Of a DNA stretch of 64,000 nt, positions 24,691 to 33,909 are shown piece after piece. A program made the position numbers and the translations under genes. Each line of letters starts with the position of its first letter. Within the stretch, counting starts at the first letter, position 1. Origin of the DNA: Chloroflexota bacterium. Lineage in GTDB: Bacteria; Chloroflexota; Anaerolineae; Anaerolineales; Villigracilaceae. Under the pieces are notes generated by a model. That model made no database searches, was not told the DNA's origin, and saw nothing but the letters and a program-made list of their open reading frames with translations. The stretch spans positions 31,455 through 95,454 of the forward strand of contig JAKAKJ010000050.1 in NCBI GenBank assembly GCA_021824575.1. The letters run 5' to 3'.

Positions 24691-24876
24691 TCAATCAAAA
24701 TAAATATTCAAATCCGAACAATCAAAGCGATTTCCACAGTTTGGGCAGGTCACTTTGCAATTCTTCTCGTGCATTTCGCATCCGCAGCGATCACAAATGA
24801 ACTTGTGCTTTTCATTTTGCGTTTTACTTTTTACTTCTTCACTGCCAACTTCTTCGCTTTTTACTTCATCTTCCAT
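24691..24876 (-). CDS. small zinc-ribbon protein
   Basis: 61 residues. An acidic low-complexity start (EDEVKSEEVGSEEVKSK) is followed by a Cys-rich half, CDRCGCEMHEKNCKVTCPNCGNRFDC, with two CxxC knuckles that suggest one zinc site and possibly a second. It overlaps the upstream DUF309 gene by 11 nt, so translation is probably coupled. Function unknown. Confidence 0.6.
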   Translation of the reverse strand: MEDEVKSEEVGSEEVKSKTQNEKHKFICDRCGCEMHEKNCKVTCPNCGNRFDCSDLNIYFD

Positions 24877-25264
24877 CTCGATCTTCCTTCCAAATAACCG
24901 GCTTCAGCAAACCCCGATTGAATTCCGCGATCCGGCTTTCGCCCAATCGTTTGACTTCCTCGATGGCTGCATCCAAATCGTTTCGCAGTCGCCCGACTTC
25001 CACGCCGCGGCAAGTTTCCGGCCATTGCTTGAGCCATCTCATGCTTCGTCCATAGACTTTGATCGCGCCCGGATAATTTCCGCGCGTGATATGCAAATAT
25101 GTCACGCCCGCCTGCAAAATTCCTTGATATAACTCGCGAATTTTTCCTTTTTCGCCTTTCCATGCGGTTTCAAGCTCTTCATGTGCCTCGAAATATTTTC
25201 CCTCGTTGAAAAGAATCAACCCTTCACGCGCGTGCGGATGAAGTGCGCCATCGCATTCAGACAT
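24866..25264 (-). CDS. DUF309 family protein
   Basis: 132 residues, matching DUF309: the block FNEGKYFEAHEELETAWKGE with the conserved H/E pair, then IRELYQGILQAGVTYLHITR and RSMRWLKQWPE. The fold is helical; function is unestablished. The C-terminal half is more divergent. TATACT ends 7 nt before ATG (plus strand AGTATA at 25272-25277) without a Shine-Dalgarno site, consistent with a leaderless mRNA. The small zinc-ribbon gene follows in the same transcript. Confidence 0.87.
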   Translation of the reverse strand: MSECDGALHPHAREGLILFNEGKYFEAHEELETAWKGEKGKIRELYQGILQAGVTYLHITRGNYPGAIKVYGRSMRWLKQWPETCRGVEVGRLRNDLDAAIEEVKRLGESRIAEFNRGLLKPVIWKEDRDGR

Positions 25265-25289
25265 GCGCGGCAGTATAACACGGGGAAGA

Positions 25290-25370
25290 CAATACTCGAT
25301 AATGGAAATTCGATCTTCGGCGCTCGAATAACAAATGCGGAATTACGAATATCGAATTACGAGCATCGGT
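25290..25370. repeat. AT-rich degenerate repeats (CGAATAACAAAT/CGAATTACGA type)
   Basis: Short words such as CTCGAATAAC, GGAATTACGAATATCG and CGAATTACGAGC recur here and at 24665-24690 (AATCTCGAATAACGAATCC). They resemble the tandem unit at 30227-30277. No gene is seen in this gap. Confidence 0.4.
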
Positions 25371-25399
25371 TTTTCTTCGAGTGGTAAAATTTTATTACC

Positions 25400-26269
25400 A
25401 TGAACCGCAAGCGCTGGTTTTTGTTGGTTTCATTACTTGCCCTTATCGCGCTGGCGGTGCTTGCCTCCAGCCTGCATGATGTCCAATTCGAGCCGGCGCG
25501 GCCTTTTTCGGTTCGCTTTTCCTCGTATCCGCTGGATATCCCCCTTCCAGCCAATGCAATAGCCGATATCCCTCTTTGGAAAATCCTGTTATTTTGGGCG
25601 GGCTTTCTTGGCATTCTTATTTTATTCTTCCTCATGCTTCCGCCTGATCTCCGAAAGCGCCTCATTCGTCAGGCCATTAGTTTTGGGATTGGCATCCTGT
25701 TGTTACTCATTGCTCTTCATTACAAGCTTATTCAACTGCCAGCTTTTAATTTTGACGCTCAGGCTCCGCCCGCAGAATCACAAGCCACAAATTTAAATCC
25801 TGATTTCACCGCGCCAACGTTTCAACCGCCTGCCGTTGCGCCGTGGATGATTTACCTCATCAGTTTTGGCGTGCTGTTGGCGCTTCTTGTCCTGGCGTGG
25901 GCTGGCTACCGTTATTGGGCGCGTTCCCGGCCCCGGCAGTCATCGCGGCTGAATGACTTTGCGGCGATTGCCCGCTCTTCACTGGACGATTTGGCCTCGG
26001 GGCGCGATTGGGAAGATGTGATCATCCAGTCGTATGCGCGGATGAGCGAAGTCGTCAGCGAGAAACGCGGATTGCGCCGGGCTGAAGCCATGACGCCGCG
26101 CGAGTTTGCGGAGCGACTGCAATTTGCCGGTCTGCCCACCGATGCGGTAGGGCGGCTGACGCGTTTGTTCGAGTCGGTTCGTTATGGAGCGCGCCAATCC
26201 GAACAGGCTGATATCAATGAGGCGGTGGCCTGTCTTAATTCCATTCTGCAGGCTTGCGGAGCCGCGTGA
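25400..26269 (+). CDS. DUF4129-containing membrane protein
   Basis: 289 residues. Signal-like first helix, two further hydrophobic helices (about 64-84 and 95-112), a Pro/Ala/Asn linker, a fourth helix (about 152-174), then a C-terminal cytosolic DUF4129 domain: DWEDVIIQSYARMSEVV, RRAEAMTPREFAERL, AVGRLTRLFESVRYGA. DUF4129 usually sits at the C-terminus of transglutaminase-like proteins in MoxR/DUF58 clusters; here the transglutaminase part is missing, so it stands as a separate subunit. A TAAAAT box lies 9 nt before ATG. It begins a five-gene operon. Confidence 0.85.
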   Translation: MNRKRWFLLVSLLALIALAVLASSLHDVQFEPARPFSVRFSSYPLDIPLPANAIADIPLWKILLFWAGFLGILILFFLMLPPDLRKRLIRQAISFGIGILLLLIALHYKLIQLPAFNFDAQAPPAESQATNLNPDFTAPTFQPPAVAPWMIYLISFGVLLALLVLAWAGYRYWARSRPRQSSRLNDFAAIARSSLDDLASGRDWEDVIIQSYARMSEVVSEKRGLRRAEAMTPREFAERLQFAGLPTDAVGRLTRLFESVRYGARQSEQADINEAVACLNSILQACGAA

Positions 26270-26847
26270 TGTACCGTCGGCGCTGGCTTCCACTGGCAGG
26301 CATGGTTTTGTTTTTAGCCGTTCTGGCTTTTTTCCTGCGCGATGTGATCTACCAGACGATCGTCGTGCCGCTGGCTTATTTGTGGTGGGTATTCCAATTT
26401 TATTACTCCCTCGTCCCGCAATTGGTCTTATGGATTTTGTTGTTGGTCGGAGTGCTTGTGATCGCTTTGTCGAATTTCGTTCCGGTGATGCGTCCGGGCC
26501 GGCGCAATGAGTCCAACCGCAGACTCGCGCATGGGCAGGTCGAAACGCTGGCGCGGCTGCTGAGCCGCGTCGGCAAGGGAAATTATTACAAGTGGCAGGT
26601 CGCCAATCGTTTGGGCGCGATTGCCAGCAGGTTGAGCGAAATGTCTGACGGGCCGCGCCGCCTCGGGGTCCGGGATGAAGCGGTGGAAAAATATCTCGAT
26701 GCCGGTGTCACAACCTCCTTCGTGGATTACCCGCACCCGTCGAATCCATTCCAGCGTTCCGCGCCGACGATTTTGGATTTGGATCCAAGTGAAGCGGTGG
26801 ATTATCTCGAATCGCAATGGGAGAAGAATCGTGGCAGCCATTCATGA
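26269..26847 (+). CDS. membrane protein of the MoxR cluster, unknown function
   Basis: 192 residues from ATG 26269, whose A is the last base of the upstream TGA (TGATG overlap). Two hydrophobic helices in the first 70 residues are followed by a cytosolic Arg-rich helical domain (ARLLSRVGKGNYYKWQVANR) that ends DLDPSEAVDYLESQWEKN. I recognise no family. Its position between the DUF4129 protein and the MoxR ATPase suggests it helps assemble the same envelope complex. Confidence 0.75.
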   Translation: MYRRRWLPLAGMVLFLAVLAFFLRDVIYQTIVVPLAYLWWVFQFYYSLVPQLVLWILLLVGVLVIALSNFVPVMRPGRRNESNRRLAHGQVETLARLLSRVGKGNYYKWQVANRLGAIASRLSEMSDGPRRLGVRDEAVEKYLDAGVTTSFVDYPHPSNPFQRSAPTILDLDPSEAVDYLESQWEKNRGSHS

Positions 26848-27829
26848 AGTTTCCGTGTTGAGCAAAAAGGTGATCAATGAAGTCGAGCGCGCCGTGGTCG
26901 GCAAGCGCGGCCTGCTGGAAATGGTGATGGCCGCTGCATTGGCCGGTGGACATGTGTTATTCGAGGATTTTCCCGGACTTGGCAAGACGCTGATCGCACG
27001 CAGTTTTGCCACGGCTCTCGGCCTGGACTTCAAGCGGATTCAGTTTACTCCTGATCTTTTGCCCGGCGACATCACCGGCGGTTATATCTTCAATCGCAGT
27101 AAAAATAAATTCGAGATGCGTAAAGGACCTGTGTTCGCGAATATCCTGCTGGCCGACGAAATCAACCGCGCTTCGCCCAAGACGCAATCCGCTTTGCTCG
27201 AAGCGATGCAGGAGAAACAAGTGACGCTCGAAGGCGAGACACTGATTCTGCCAGATCCGTTCATCGTACTGGCGACTCAAAACCCGATTGAATACGAAGG
27301 AACGTTCCCGCTGCCCGAAGCGCAGCTCGACCGTTTCATGGTGAAGTTGAGTGTAGGTTATCCAAACGCAGATGAAGAAACGGAAATTCTGCGCCGGCGC
27401 CGCGAACGAATGCGGGATGAAGTTTTGCTCCAACAGATTTTGAAGCCGAAGCAACTGCCAGCCCTGCGTGAAATTGTCGAAACGGTGCATGTGGATGCGG
27501 ATATCGAAAGTTATATCGCGGCGGTGGTCCACGCCACTCGGCAAGACCGACGCGTTTCGGTCGGGGCCTCGCCGCGCGGCTCGCTGGCTTTTCTCAAAAT
27601 GGCGCGCGCCAACGCCGCGCTCGATGGCCGCGATTATGTCATTCCCGACGATGTCAAACGTTTTGCCGCGCCGGTCCTGAGTCATCGTTTGATCCTTCAA
27701 CCTGAATATTGGATGTCGCAAACGGTGGCAGGCGATGTCATCCGCGATGTGATGGAAAAAACTCCAGTGCCGGTGATCTCGCCCTCACCCCAACACCGCT
27801 CCCAAAATTGGGAGAGGGGCAAGGGGTGA
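26831..27829 (+). CDS. MoxR-type AAA+ ATPase
   Basis: 332 residues from GTG 26831, chosen for GGGAGAAGAATC before it and because the longer frame adds 52 Arg-rich residues with no family match. Walker A is FPGLGKT, Walker B LLADEINRASPKTQ, sensor 1 ATQNP, and the arginine-finger part is GTFPLPEAQLDRFM. It overlaps the preceding gene by 17 nt. MoxR proteins act as chaperone-like ATPases with DUF58 and other partners. The last 19 residues (after TPVPVI) and the stop codon are supplied by a palindromic repeat that runs into the 3' end, so this C-terminus is probably not ancestral. Confidence 0.92.
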   Translation: MAAIHEVSVLSKKVINEVERAVVGKRGLLEMVMAAALAGGHVLFEDFPGLGKTLIARSFATALGLDFKRIQFTPDLLPGDITGGYIFNRSKNKFEMRKGPVFANILLADEINRASPKTQSALLEAMQEKQVTLEGETLILPDPFIVLATQNPIEYEGTFPLPEAQLDRFMVKLSVGYPNADEETEILRRRRERMRDEVLLQQILKPKQLPALREIVETVHVDADIESYIAAVVHATRQDRRVSVGASPRGSLAFLKMARANAALDGRDYVIPDDVKRFAAPVLSHRLILQPEYWMSQTVAGDVIRDVMEKTPVPVISPSPQHRSQNWERGKG

Positions 27830-27832
27830 GGG
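27782..27832. repeat. dispersed 51-nt palindrome overlapping the moxR stop
   Basis: Outer arms CCCTCACCCC (27782-27791) and GGGGTGAGGG (27823-27832) and an inner palindrome CTCCCAAAATTGGGAG (27799-27814). The TGA of the MoxR gene lies within the right arm. The pattern resembles a common REP-like repeat of many bacterial genomes. Confidence 0.8.
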
Positions 27833-27838
27833 GATAAA

Positions 27839-29131
27839 ATGTCCCGCACCTGGTTCCTCGGCTCTTTGATTCTGTTCCTGCTCCTTGCGGGGCTTGTGGC
27901 TTTGCGCGGCACATTGGTTGCGCTGGCGATTCCGCTTTTGCTTTATTTGCTTTATGGACTTTGGTTTGGCCCGAATGATGTCAGGCTCGAGGTACAGCGC
28001 GATCTGAGCGCGGAGCGCGTCGCGCCGCAAACGCCGGTAAAAGTGCGCGTGACCATCACGAACCGCGGCGACGATCTGGAGGAACTCGCGCTCGAAGATG
28101 TCATTGATCCCGTTTTGACTGTGCAGGATGGGAGCAATCATCATTTGATTTCCTTGTCCAAAAATAAAGGTTTTGTTTTTGAATACACCATGAGCGGACC
28201 GCGCGGCGGCTTTCCGTTGGAAACCGTCCATGTGGAGGCAGGCGATCATCTTGGTGTGTTGCGGACGATTCAAGATGTTCGCACCTTCGGACAATTATTT
28301 GTCTTCCCAACCGTTGCCCGGCTCAAACAAGTTCCCATCCGGCCGCGGCGCACGCGCGTCTATGCCGGGACGATACCCGCGCGCGTCGGCGGCACGGGCA
28401 TTGAGTTCTTCGGCGTGCGCGAATATCAGGATGGCGATTCGCCGCGTCATATCAACTGGCGGGTCAGCGCGCGGTCTGCCGAAAATTTGTATGCCAACGA
28501 ATTCCAGCAGGAACGTGTCGCGGATGTGGGCATCGTGCTGGACGGCCGCGAACGATCCAACTTGTTCATTGGCAGGCATTCATTGTTCGAACATTCTGTT
28601 CTGGCTGCGGCTTCATTGGCCGACACCTTTCTTGCCCGGGGCGACCGCGTCGGACTGCTGGTTTACAGCCGTTATCTGCAATGGACGTGGCCGGGATATG
28701 GCAAATTGCAGCGGGAGAGAATCCTGCACGCGCTGTCTCGCGCCATGCCGGGTGTGAGCCAAATCTTCGACGGTCTGCAATACTTGCCGACGCGTATGTT
28801 CCCGCCCGAATCGCAAATCGTTTTGGTCAGCCCATTGGTCGAAGACGATTATTCAACGCTGATCCAATTGCGGGCGCGCGGCTATCAGGTTTTGGTGGTG
28901 AGTCCCGACCCGGTGACATTCGAGGAAGATCATTTGCCGCGCCGGACTGCGGAGTACTCGAACAGCGAAATCCGGTTGGCGGCGAGAGTCATCCGCATGG
29001 AACGCAGTCTGATGCTCAAACGTATCCAACGCGCAGGAATTCAGGTGATGGACTGGAACGTTGCCCAACCTTTTGATCAGGCGGCGCGGCGCGCCTTTGC
29101 GCGGCAAATCCAGGCGGGGAGCAGGCTGTGA
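27839..29131 (+). CDS. DUF58 domain protein
   Basis: 430 residues. Two N-terminal hydrophobic segments (WFLGSLILFLLLAGLVALRG and VALAIPLLLYLLYGLWFG) precede a beta-rich Ig-like section and the DUF58 signature RHINWRVSARSAENLYANEF (after YQDGDSP), with VGIVLDGRER (VWA-like). These proteins act with MoxR and are thought to assemble surface or metal-containing complexes. It starts 9 nt after the MoxR stop, separated only by the end of the palindrome. The C-terminus overlaps the next ORF by 4 nt. Confidence 0.9.
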   Translation: MSRTWFLGSLILFLLLAGLVALRGTLVALAIPLLLYLLYGLWFGPNDVRLEVQRDLSAERVAPQTPVKVRVTITNRGDDLEELALEDVIDPVLTVQDGSNHHLISLSKNKGFVFEYTMSGPRGGFPLETVHVEAGDHLGVLRTIQDVRTFGQLFVFPTVARLKQVPIRPRRTRVYAGTIPARVGGTGIEFFGVREYQDGDSPRHINWRVSARSAENLYANEFQQERVADVGIVLDGRERSNLFIGRHSLFEHSVLAAASLADTFLARGDRVGLLVYSRYLQWTWPGYGKLQRERILHALSRAMPGVSQIFDGLQYLPTRMFPPESQIVLVSPLVEDDYSTLIQLRARGYQVLVVSPDPVTFEEDHLPRRTAEYSNSEIRLAARVIRMERSLMLKRIQRAGIQVMDWNVAQPFDQAARRAFARQIQAGSRL

Positions 29132-29625
29132 CTCTTTTCGCGCTGATCTTCAGCATTGCGCTTGGCATCGGTTCGTTGGCTTGGGGCTACGATCAGGTCG
29201 GGCTGCTGCAGTTCACCCGCTGGATCATTCTCTTCGGCGCGGTCTGGCTTTTCGCTGTATGGCAGCGCTGGCGCTGGTTTGCTTATATGGGTCTGGTTTT
29301 CAATTTTCTCGCCGCGGCTTTTGGACTGTGGTTCTTGAACTTCACTCCAGGCTGGATGTTCGCGGGCGCAATCGGCGGACTCATGGCGTGGGATTTGACT
29401 TTCTTTCGCCATCGCCTGCGCTTCGCAGCCTCGGACGAGGAGCGGCGCGCCGTCGAGACGCGTCATCTTGTCCGGATTTCTTTACTTGCCATCCTTGGCT
29501 TTGGATTTGCCAGCGTAGCGATGATCTTGAAACTGCAATTCAATTTCGAGTGGGCTTTGTTATCAGCAATTGTTGCCGCTTTGGGAATCACACAAATCGT
29601 TTCCTGGTTCCGCAGACGAAGCTGA
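29128..29625 (+). CDS. small membrane protein of the MoxR cluster
   Basis: 165 residues from GTG 29128, which overlaps the DUF58 stop (GTGA). Five to six hydrophobic helices in a short protein (for example FALIFSIALGIGSLAWGY, WIILFGAVWLFAVW, LLAILGFGFASVAMILKL). A short charged loop HRLRFAASDEERRAVETR lies between helices. No family is recognised. It is the last gene of the operon; the intergenic segment to the convergent kinase-like gene is only 14 nt. Confidence 0.75.
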   Translation: MTLFALIFSIALGIGSLAWGYDQVGLLQFTRWIILFGAVWLFAVWQRWRWFAYMGLVFNFLAAAFGLWFLNFTPGWMFAGAIGGLMAWDLTFFRHRLRFAASDEERRAVETRHLVRISLLAILGFGFASVAMILKLQFNFEWALLSAIVAALGITQIVSWFRRRS

Positions 29626-29639
29626 CTGCTGATTACTGG

Positions 29640-30200
29640 CTACTGATTACTGCTCACCAAAAACTGTCCCACCCATTCCTCAGTTTCTTTCGGCGATTTC
29701 AATTGAATAATTTTCAAGTGGGCATATTCCGGCTGGCTGAAGAGCATCGAATATTCGCGCTTACGCCGCCAGTAGGTTTTGAACAGCCAGTGATAGAGTG
29801 AATCGTCGGACCAGAGTTTGAAATGAATCAACAGATTTTCACGATTGGTTCCCCACAATAATTCCCTTGTCCACCAGCGTGTGAAAGTGCGGCGCGTCAA
29901 TTGCCGGAAGATCGTCCACAACGAATAATCGAGCCAGATGATCCCTTCAGCACGCGGCCAGATGATGTCGCGGACTATCTGATAATTTCCGGCAACGATC
30001 CAGCGTTCCGCACACGCAGCCGTTTCGACTCTTGCACGAAAAACATCATTGGGCGCTTCAGTCCAATTTGGCCCCCAATGCAGCGCGTCGAGTTCGATGA
30101 AATCCAGTGCGAATTCGTCCGCCAGTTTTTTCGCCAGCGTGGATTTGCCTGAACTGGTTGTGCCAACAACAACGATGCGTTTGAATGGAAAGGATTGCAT
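29640..30200 (-). CDS. P-loop adenylate-kinase-like (AAA_17/FlaR-type) protein
   Basis: 186 residues. Walker A GTTSSGKSTLAKKLA at residues 13-27, then a FIELDALHWGPNW motif typical of the FlaR/topology-modulation subgroup of small P-loop kinases, a WIVAGNY segment and WPRAEGIIWLDY (Walker B-like Asp). Probably a nucleotide or small-molecule kinase; substrate unknown. Convergent with the MoxR operon. A TATAAT box lies 9 nt before ATG. Confidence 0.8.
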   Translation of the reverse strand: MQSFPFKRIVVVGTTSSGKSTLAKKLADEFALDFIELDALHWGPNWTEAPNDVFRARVETAACAERWIVAGNYQIVRDIIWPRAEGIIWLDYSLWTIFRQLTRRTFTRWWTRELLWGTNRENLLIHFKLWSDDSLYHWLFKTYWRRKREYSMLFSQPEYAHLKIIQLKSPKETEEWVGQFLVSSNQ

Positions 30201-30226
30201 GGGGTGGGGATTATAATTCGTGATGC

Positions 30227-30277
30227 GTAAATCGTAATTCGTAAATCGTAATTCGTAAATCGTAATTCGTAAATCGA
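30227..30277. repeat. 14-bp tandem repeat, 3.6 copies
   Basis: Unit CGTAAATCGTAATT at 30227-30240, 30241-30254, 30255-30268 and a partial copy to 30277. It lies in the divergent gap between the kinase-like gene and the aminotransferase, probably between their promoters. Confidence 0.9.
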
Positions 30278-30302
30278 AGATTGTAAATTCGTTGAGGCCA
30301 AA

Positions 30303-31652
30303 ATGTTCGATCTCCCCGATGATGAAATCCTTCCGCTTTCAAAGGAACATGTTTTTTGGACCTGGTCGGCGCAGGCGAAAGTCAACCCGATTCCCGTGAA
30401 GCGCGCCAAAGGCGTTTATTTCTGGGACGTGGATGACAAGCGTTATCTCGATTTCAATTCGATGACGATGTGCGTCAACATCGGTCACGGCGACGAACGC
30501 GTGATCGAAGCGATGGTCGAACAGGCGCGCGCGCTTCCGTACACCGCGCCGAGCATGACCAACCGAGTCCGTGCGCTGGCGAGCAAAATGGTTGCGGAAG
30601 TTTCGCCGGGCGGCAAATTGACGAAGGTTTTGTTCACGCTTGGCGGCGCGGACGCAAATGAGAACGCCATCAAATTAGCACGTGGTTACACGGGGCGATA
30701 CAAAATCTTGTCGCGCTATCGTTCGTATCACGGCGCGACAGCGGGTGCGATGGCCGCAACCGGCGATCCGCGGCGCGTGGCCTGGGAACCGATGCTGATG
30801 CCAGGCGTTGTCCATTTTCTCGATCCGTATCGTTACCGGTCAACGTTCCATCGGACAAATCCAGATATTTCCGAAGAAGAGTTTACGCGTGATTATCTGA
30901 ATCACCTTGAAGAAATCATCCAATACGAAGGGCCGGAGACAATCGCGGGCATCTTGATGGAATCGGTCACCGGCACGAACGGAATCATCATTCCGCCGGA
31001 AGGGTACATGCAGGGCGTGCGCGCAATTTGTGATAAATACGGGATCGTGATGATCTCCGACGAAGTAATGAGCGGATTTGGCCGCACGGGAAAATGGTTT
31101 GCGGTGGACAATTGGAATGTCGTTCCTGATATTATGACGATGGCAAAGGGGCTGACGTCCGCATACGCGCCGCTGGGCGCGGTGGCGATGAAGCCTGAGA
31201 TCGCGGCGCACTTTGATGATATCGCTTACAAATCGGGATTGACGTACACGTCGCATCCCATTTCGCTGGCTGCGGCAATTGCAAATATCAGCGTCATGAG
31301 GGAAGATAAAATTGTCGAGCACGCGGCCGCCATGGGTCCGGTGTTGAAGCGGATGTTGACCGACTTGGGCGAGTCACATCCGTCCGTTGGCGATATCCGC
31401 TCGATTGGACTGTTTGGAATCATCGAATTGGTCAAAGACCGAAAAGCGAAAGAGCCGATGGCTCCATGGAATGGGACGAGTCCAGAAATGACCGCGTTCA
31501 AGAAATATTGTTTCGATCACGGTCTCTATCTTGACATTCACTGGCACACCGCGCTGATCATCCCGCCGTTGATTATTACGGAAGAGCAATTGAAGGAAGG
31601 CTTTGATGTGCTGGGTGAAGCGTTGAAGATCACGGACAAAGCGGTGAAATAG
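30303..31652 (+). CDS. class III pyridoxal-phosphate aminotransferase
   Basis: 449 residues. Fold-type I class III (omega) transaminase. PLP features: GGADANENAIKLAR, SYHGATAGAMAATGD, MISDEVMSGFGRTGKWF (Asp that binds the pyridine nitrogen) and MAKGLTSAYAPLGAVAM (Schiff-base Lys). The sequence most resembles taurine-pyruvate or related omega-amino acid transaminases from memory, but the amino donor is unknown. The C-terminus is closely followed by trxB on the same strand after 97 nt. ATG is preceded by GTTGAGGCCAAA, with no strong ribosome site. Confidence 0.85.
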   Translation: MFDLPDDEILPLSKEHVFWTWSAQAKVNPIPVKRAKGVYFWDVDDKRYLDFNSMTMCVNIGHGDERVIEAMVEQARALPYTAPSMTNRVRALASKMVAEVSPGGKLTKVLFTLGGADANENAIKLARGYTGRYKILSRYRSYHGATAGAMAATGDPRRVAWEPMLMPGVVHFLDPYRYRSTFHRTNPDISEEEFTRDYLNHLEEIIQYEGPETIAGILMESVTGTNGIIIPPEGYMQGVRAICDKYGIVMISDEVMSGFGRTGKWFAVDNWNVVPDIMTMAKGLTSAYAPLGAVAMKPEIAAHFDDIAYKSGLTYTSHPISLAAAIANISVMREDKIVEHAAAMGPVLKRMLTDLGESHPSVGDIRSIGLFGIIELVKDRKAKEPMAPWNGTSPEMTAFKKYCFDHGLYLDIHWHTALIIPPLIITEEQLKEGFDVLGEALKITDKAVK

Positions 31653-31749
31653 GGAAGCTGCAACTTTTTGATACCACGCACATCTAATAAAATGTGAGGC
31701 GGTAATAAGCTTTGGACTCACGTCGTCTCACTAAGGGATAAATTTACGA

Positions 31750-32715
31750 ATGGATAAGGCTTTCAATTTCAACATGAATTCAAATGGCAGTGCAAAGCAT
31801 GTGAAGGTTTTGGTATTAGGTTCAGGACCCGCAGGACTTTCCGCGGCGTTGTATGCGGCGCGCGCGGAGCTCGCGCCGGTCGTGCTGACCGGCACTCAAT
31901 TGGGTGGGCAGGCCGCGCTGACGTTTGCCATCGAGAATTACCCGGGTTTCCCGGAAGGCGTGGGCGGCGCGCAATTGGGCGAATTATTCCAAAAGCAGGC
32001 GGAGCATTTCGGCGCGAAAGTGGAGTTCGATACAGCCAGCGAGGTGGATTTGTCACAGCGGCCGTTCAAGGTCAAGACGGATAGCGGCGAATACACCGCA
32101 GACTCGATCATCGTCTCGACTGGTGCGGACCCGAATAAATTGAAAGTGCCCGGCGAAGAAGCGTTGACCGGACGCGGTGTTTCGTATTGTGCGACGTGTG
32201 ATGGCTGGTTCTTCAAGGACAAGAAAGTTGTCATCGTTGGCGGCGGCGATAGCGCGCTGGAGGAAGGTTTGTTCATCACGCGCTACGCGTCATCTGTGAC
32301 TATCATCCATCGCCGCGAGGAATTCCGTGCCGGGCCGCTGTTGCAGAAGCGCGTCAGTGAACATCCAAAAGTGAATGTCATTTGGAATTCGGTCGTGACT
32401 GAAGTCCTTGGACAGGAGAAAGTCGAAGCTGTGCGCTTGAAGAATGTCAAAACCGGTGAGGAGACGATCTTCGAAACCGATGGCGTGTTCATTTTTATCG
32501 GCCATACGCCGAACACGCAAATGTTCAAAGGCCAATTGGAGATGGATTCCCTCGGCTATCTCAAGATCAATGACAAAATGGAGACCAGCGTGGAAGGTGT
32601 CTACGCGGCGGGGGAGGCGGCTGACTCGCATTTTCGCCAGGTGGTAACGTCGGCGGGAATGGGCGCGGCGGCAGCCATCCAGGCGACTCACTTCCTCGAA
32701 GCGAAATCCGGTTAA
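31750..32715 (+). CDS. trxB: thioredoxin reductase
   Basis: 321 residues. FAD-binding GSGPAGLSAALYAAR (25-39), redox-active pair C147-A-T-C150 in YCATCDGWFF, NADPH-binding VIVGGGDSALEEGLF, and the C-terminal GVYAAGEAADSHFRQVVTSAG, all as in low-molecular-weight thioredoxin reductase. GWFF after CATCDG replaces the more usual GFF; the active-site cysteines are intact. An extra N-terminal extension (MDKAFNFNMNSNGSAK) precedes the core, so a later start is possible. No thioredoxin gene is adjacent. A terminator follows. Confidence 0.93.
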   Translation: MDKAFNFNMNSNGSAKHVKVLVLGSGPAGLSAALYAARAELAPVVLTGTQLGGQAALTFAIENYPGFPEGVGGAQLGELFQKQAEHFGAKVEFDTASEVDLSQRPFKVKTDSGEYTADSIIVSTGADPNKLKVPGEEALTGRGVSYCATCDGWFFKDKKVVIVGGGDSALEEGLFITRYASSVTIIHRREEFRAGPLLQKRVSEHPKVNVIWNSVVTEVLGQEKVEAVRLKNVKTGEETIFETDGVFIFIGHTPNTQMFKGQLEMDSLGYLKINDKMETSVEGVYAAGEAADSHFRQVVTSAGMGAAAAIQATHFLEAKSG

Positions 32716-32735
32716 TCATCCGGTGAAGAAGCGGG

Positions 32736-32766
32736 AAGGACTCCGCGGGACGCGGAGTCCTTTTTT
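32736..32766 (+). terminator. intrinsic terminator of trxB
   Basis: Perfect 12-bp inverted repeat AAGGACTCCGCG / CGCGGAGTCCTT with a 3-nt loop and a run of T. Confidence 0.9.
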
Positions 32767-32848
32767 CGCGGAAAAACCGGCTTTTTTTGTCCGTTCAAAA
32801 ATGTGACATTTTGTACTTTTGGGTATTTGCACTTTCGGATAGAATTAA

Positions 32849-33814
<966 letters not shown>

Positions 33815-33830
33815 CTTTGTGAGTGTACTT

Positions 33831-33865
33831 AATCAATCTCCTCCTTTGCGAGGAGATTGATTTTC
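33831..33865 (+). terminator. hairpin between mdh and citrate synthase
   Basis: Perfect 13-bp inverted repeat AATCAATCTCCTC / GAGGAGATTGATT, 6-nt loop, then TTTTC. It likely terminates most mdh transcripts or attenuates read-through into the citrate synthase gene. Confidence 0.8.
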
Positions 33866-33909
33866 AAAATTGCTTCCGTAATGACTTTGAAAAAATGTTG
33901 GAGGAAACC

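Noticed and set aside
30227..30277. Tandem repeat as a CRISPR array
   Set aside because: Units are 14 bp and directly adjacent with no spacers; no cas genes.
33823..33909. Earlier start for citrate synthase at 33823
   Set aside because: It would encode a peptide from the terminator hairpin; a strong ribosome site precedes ATG 33910.
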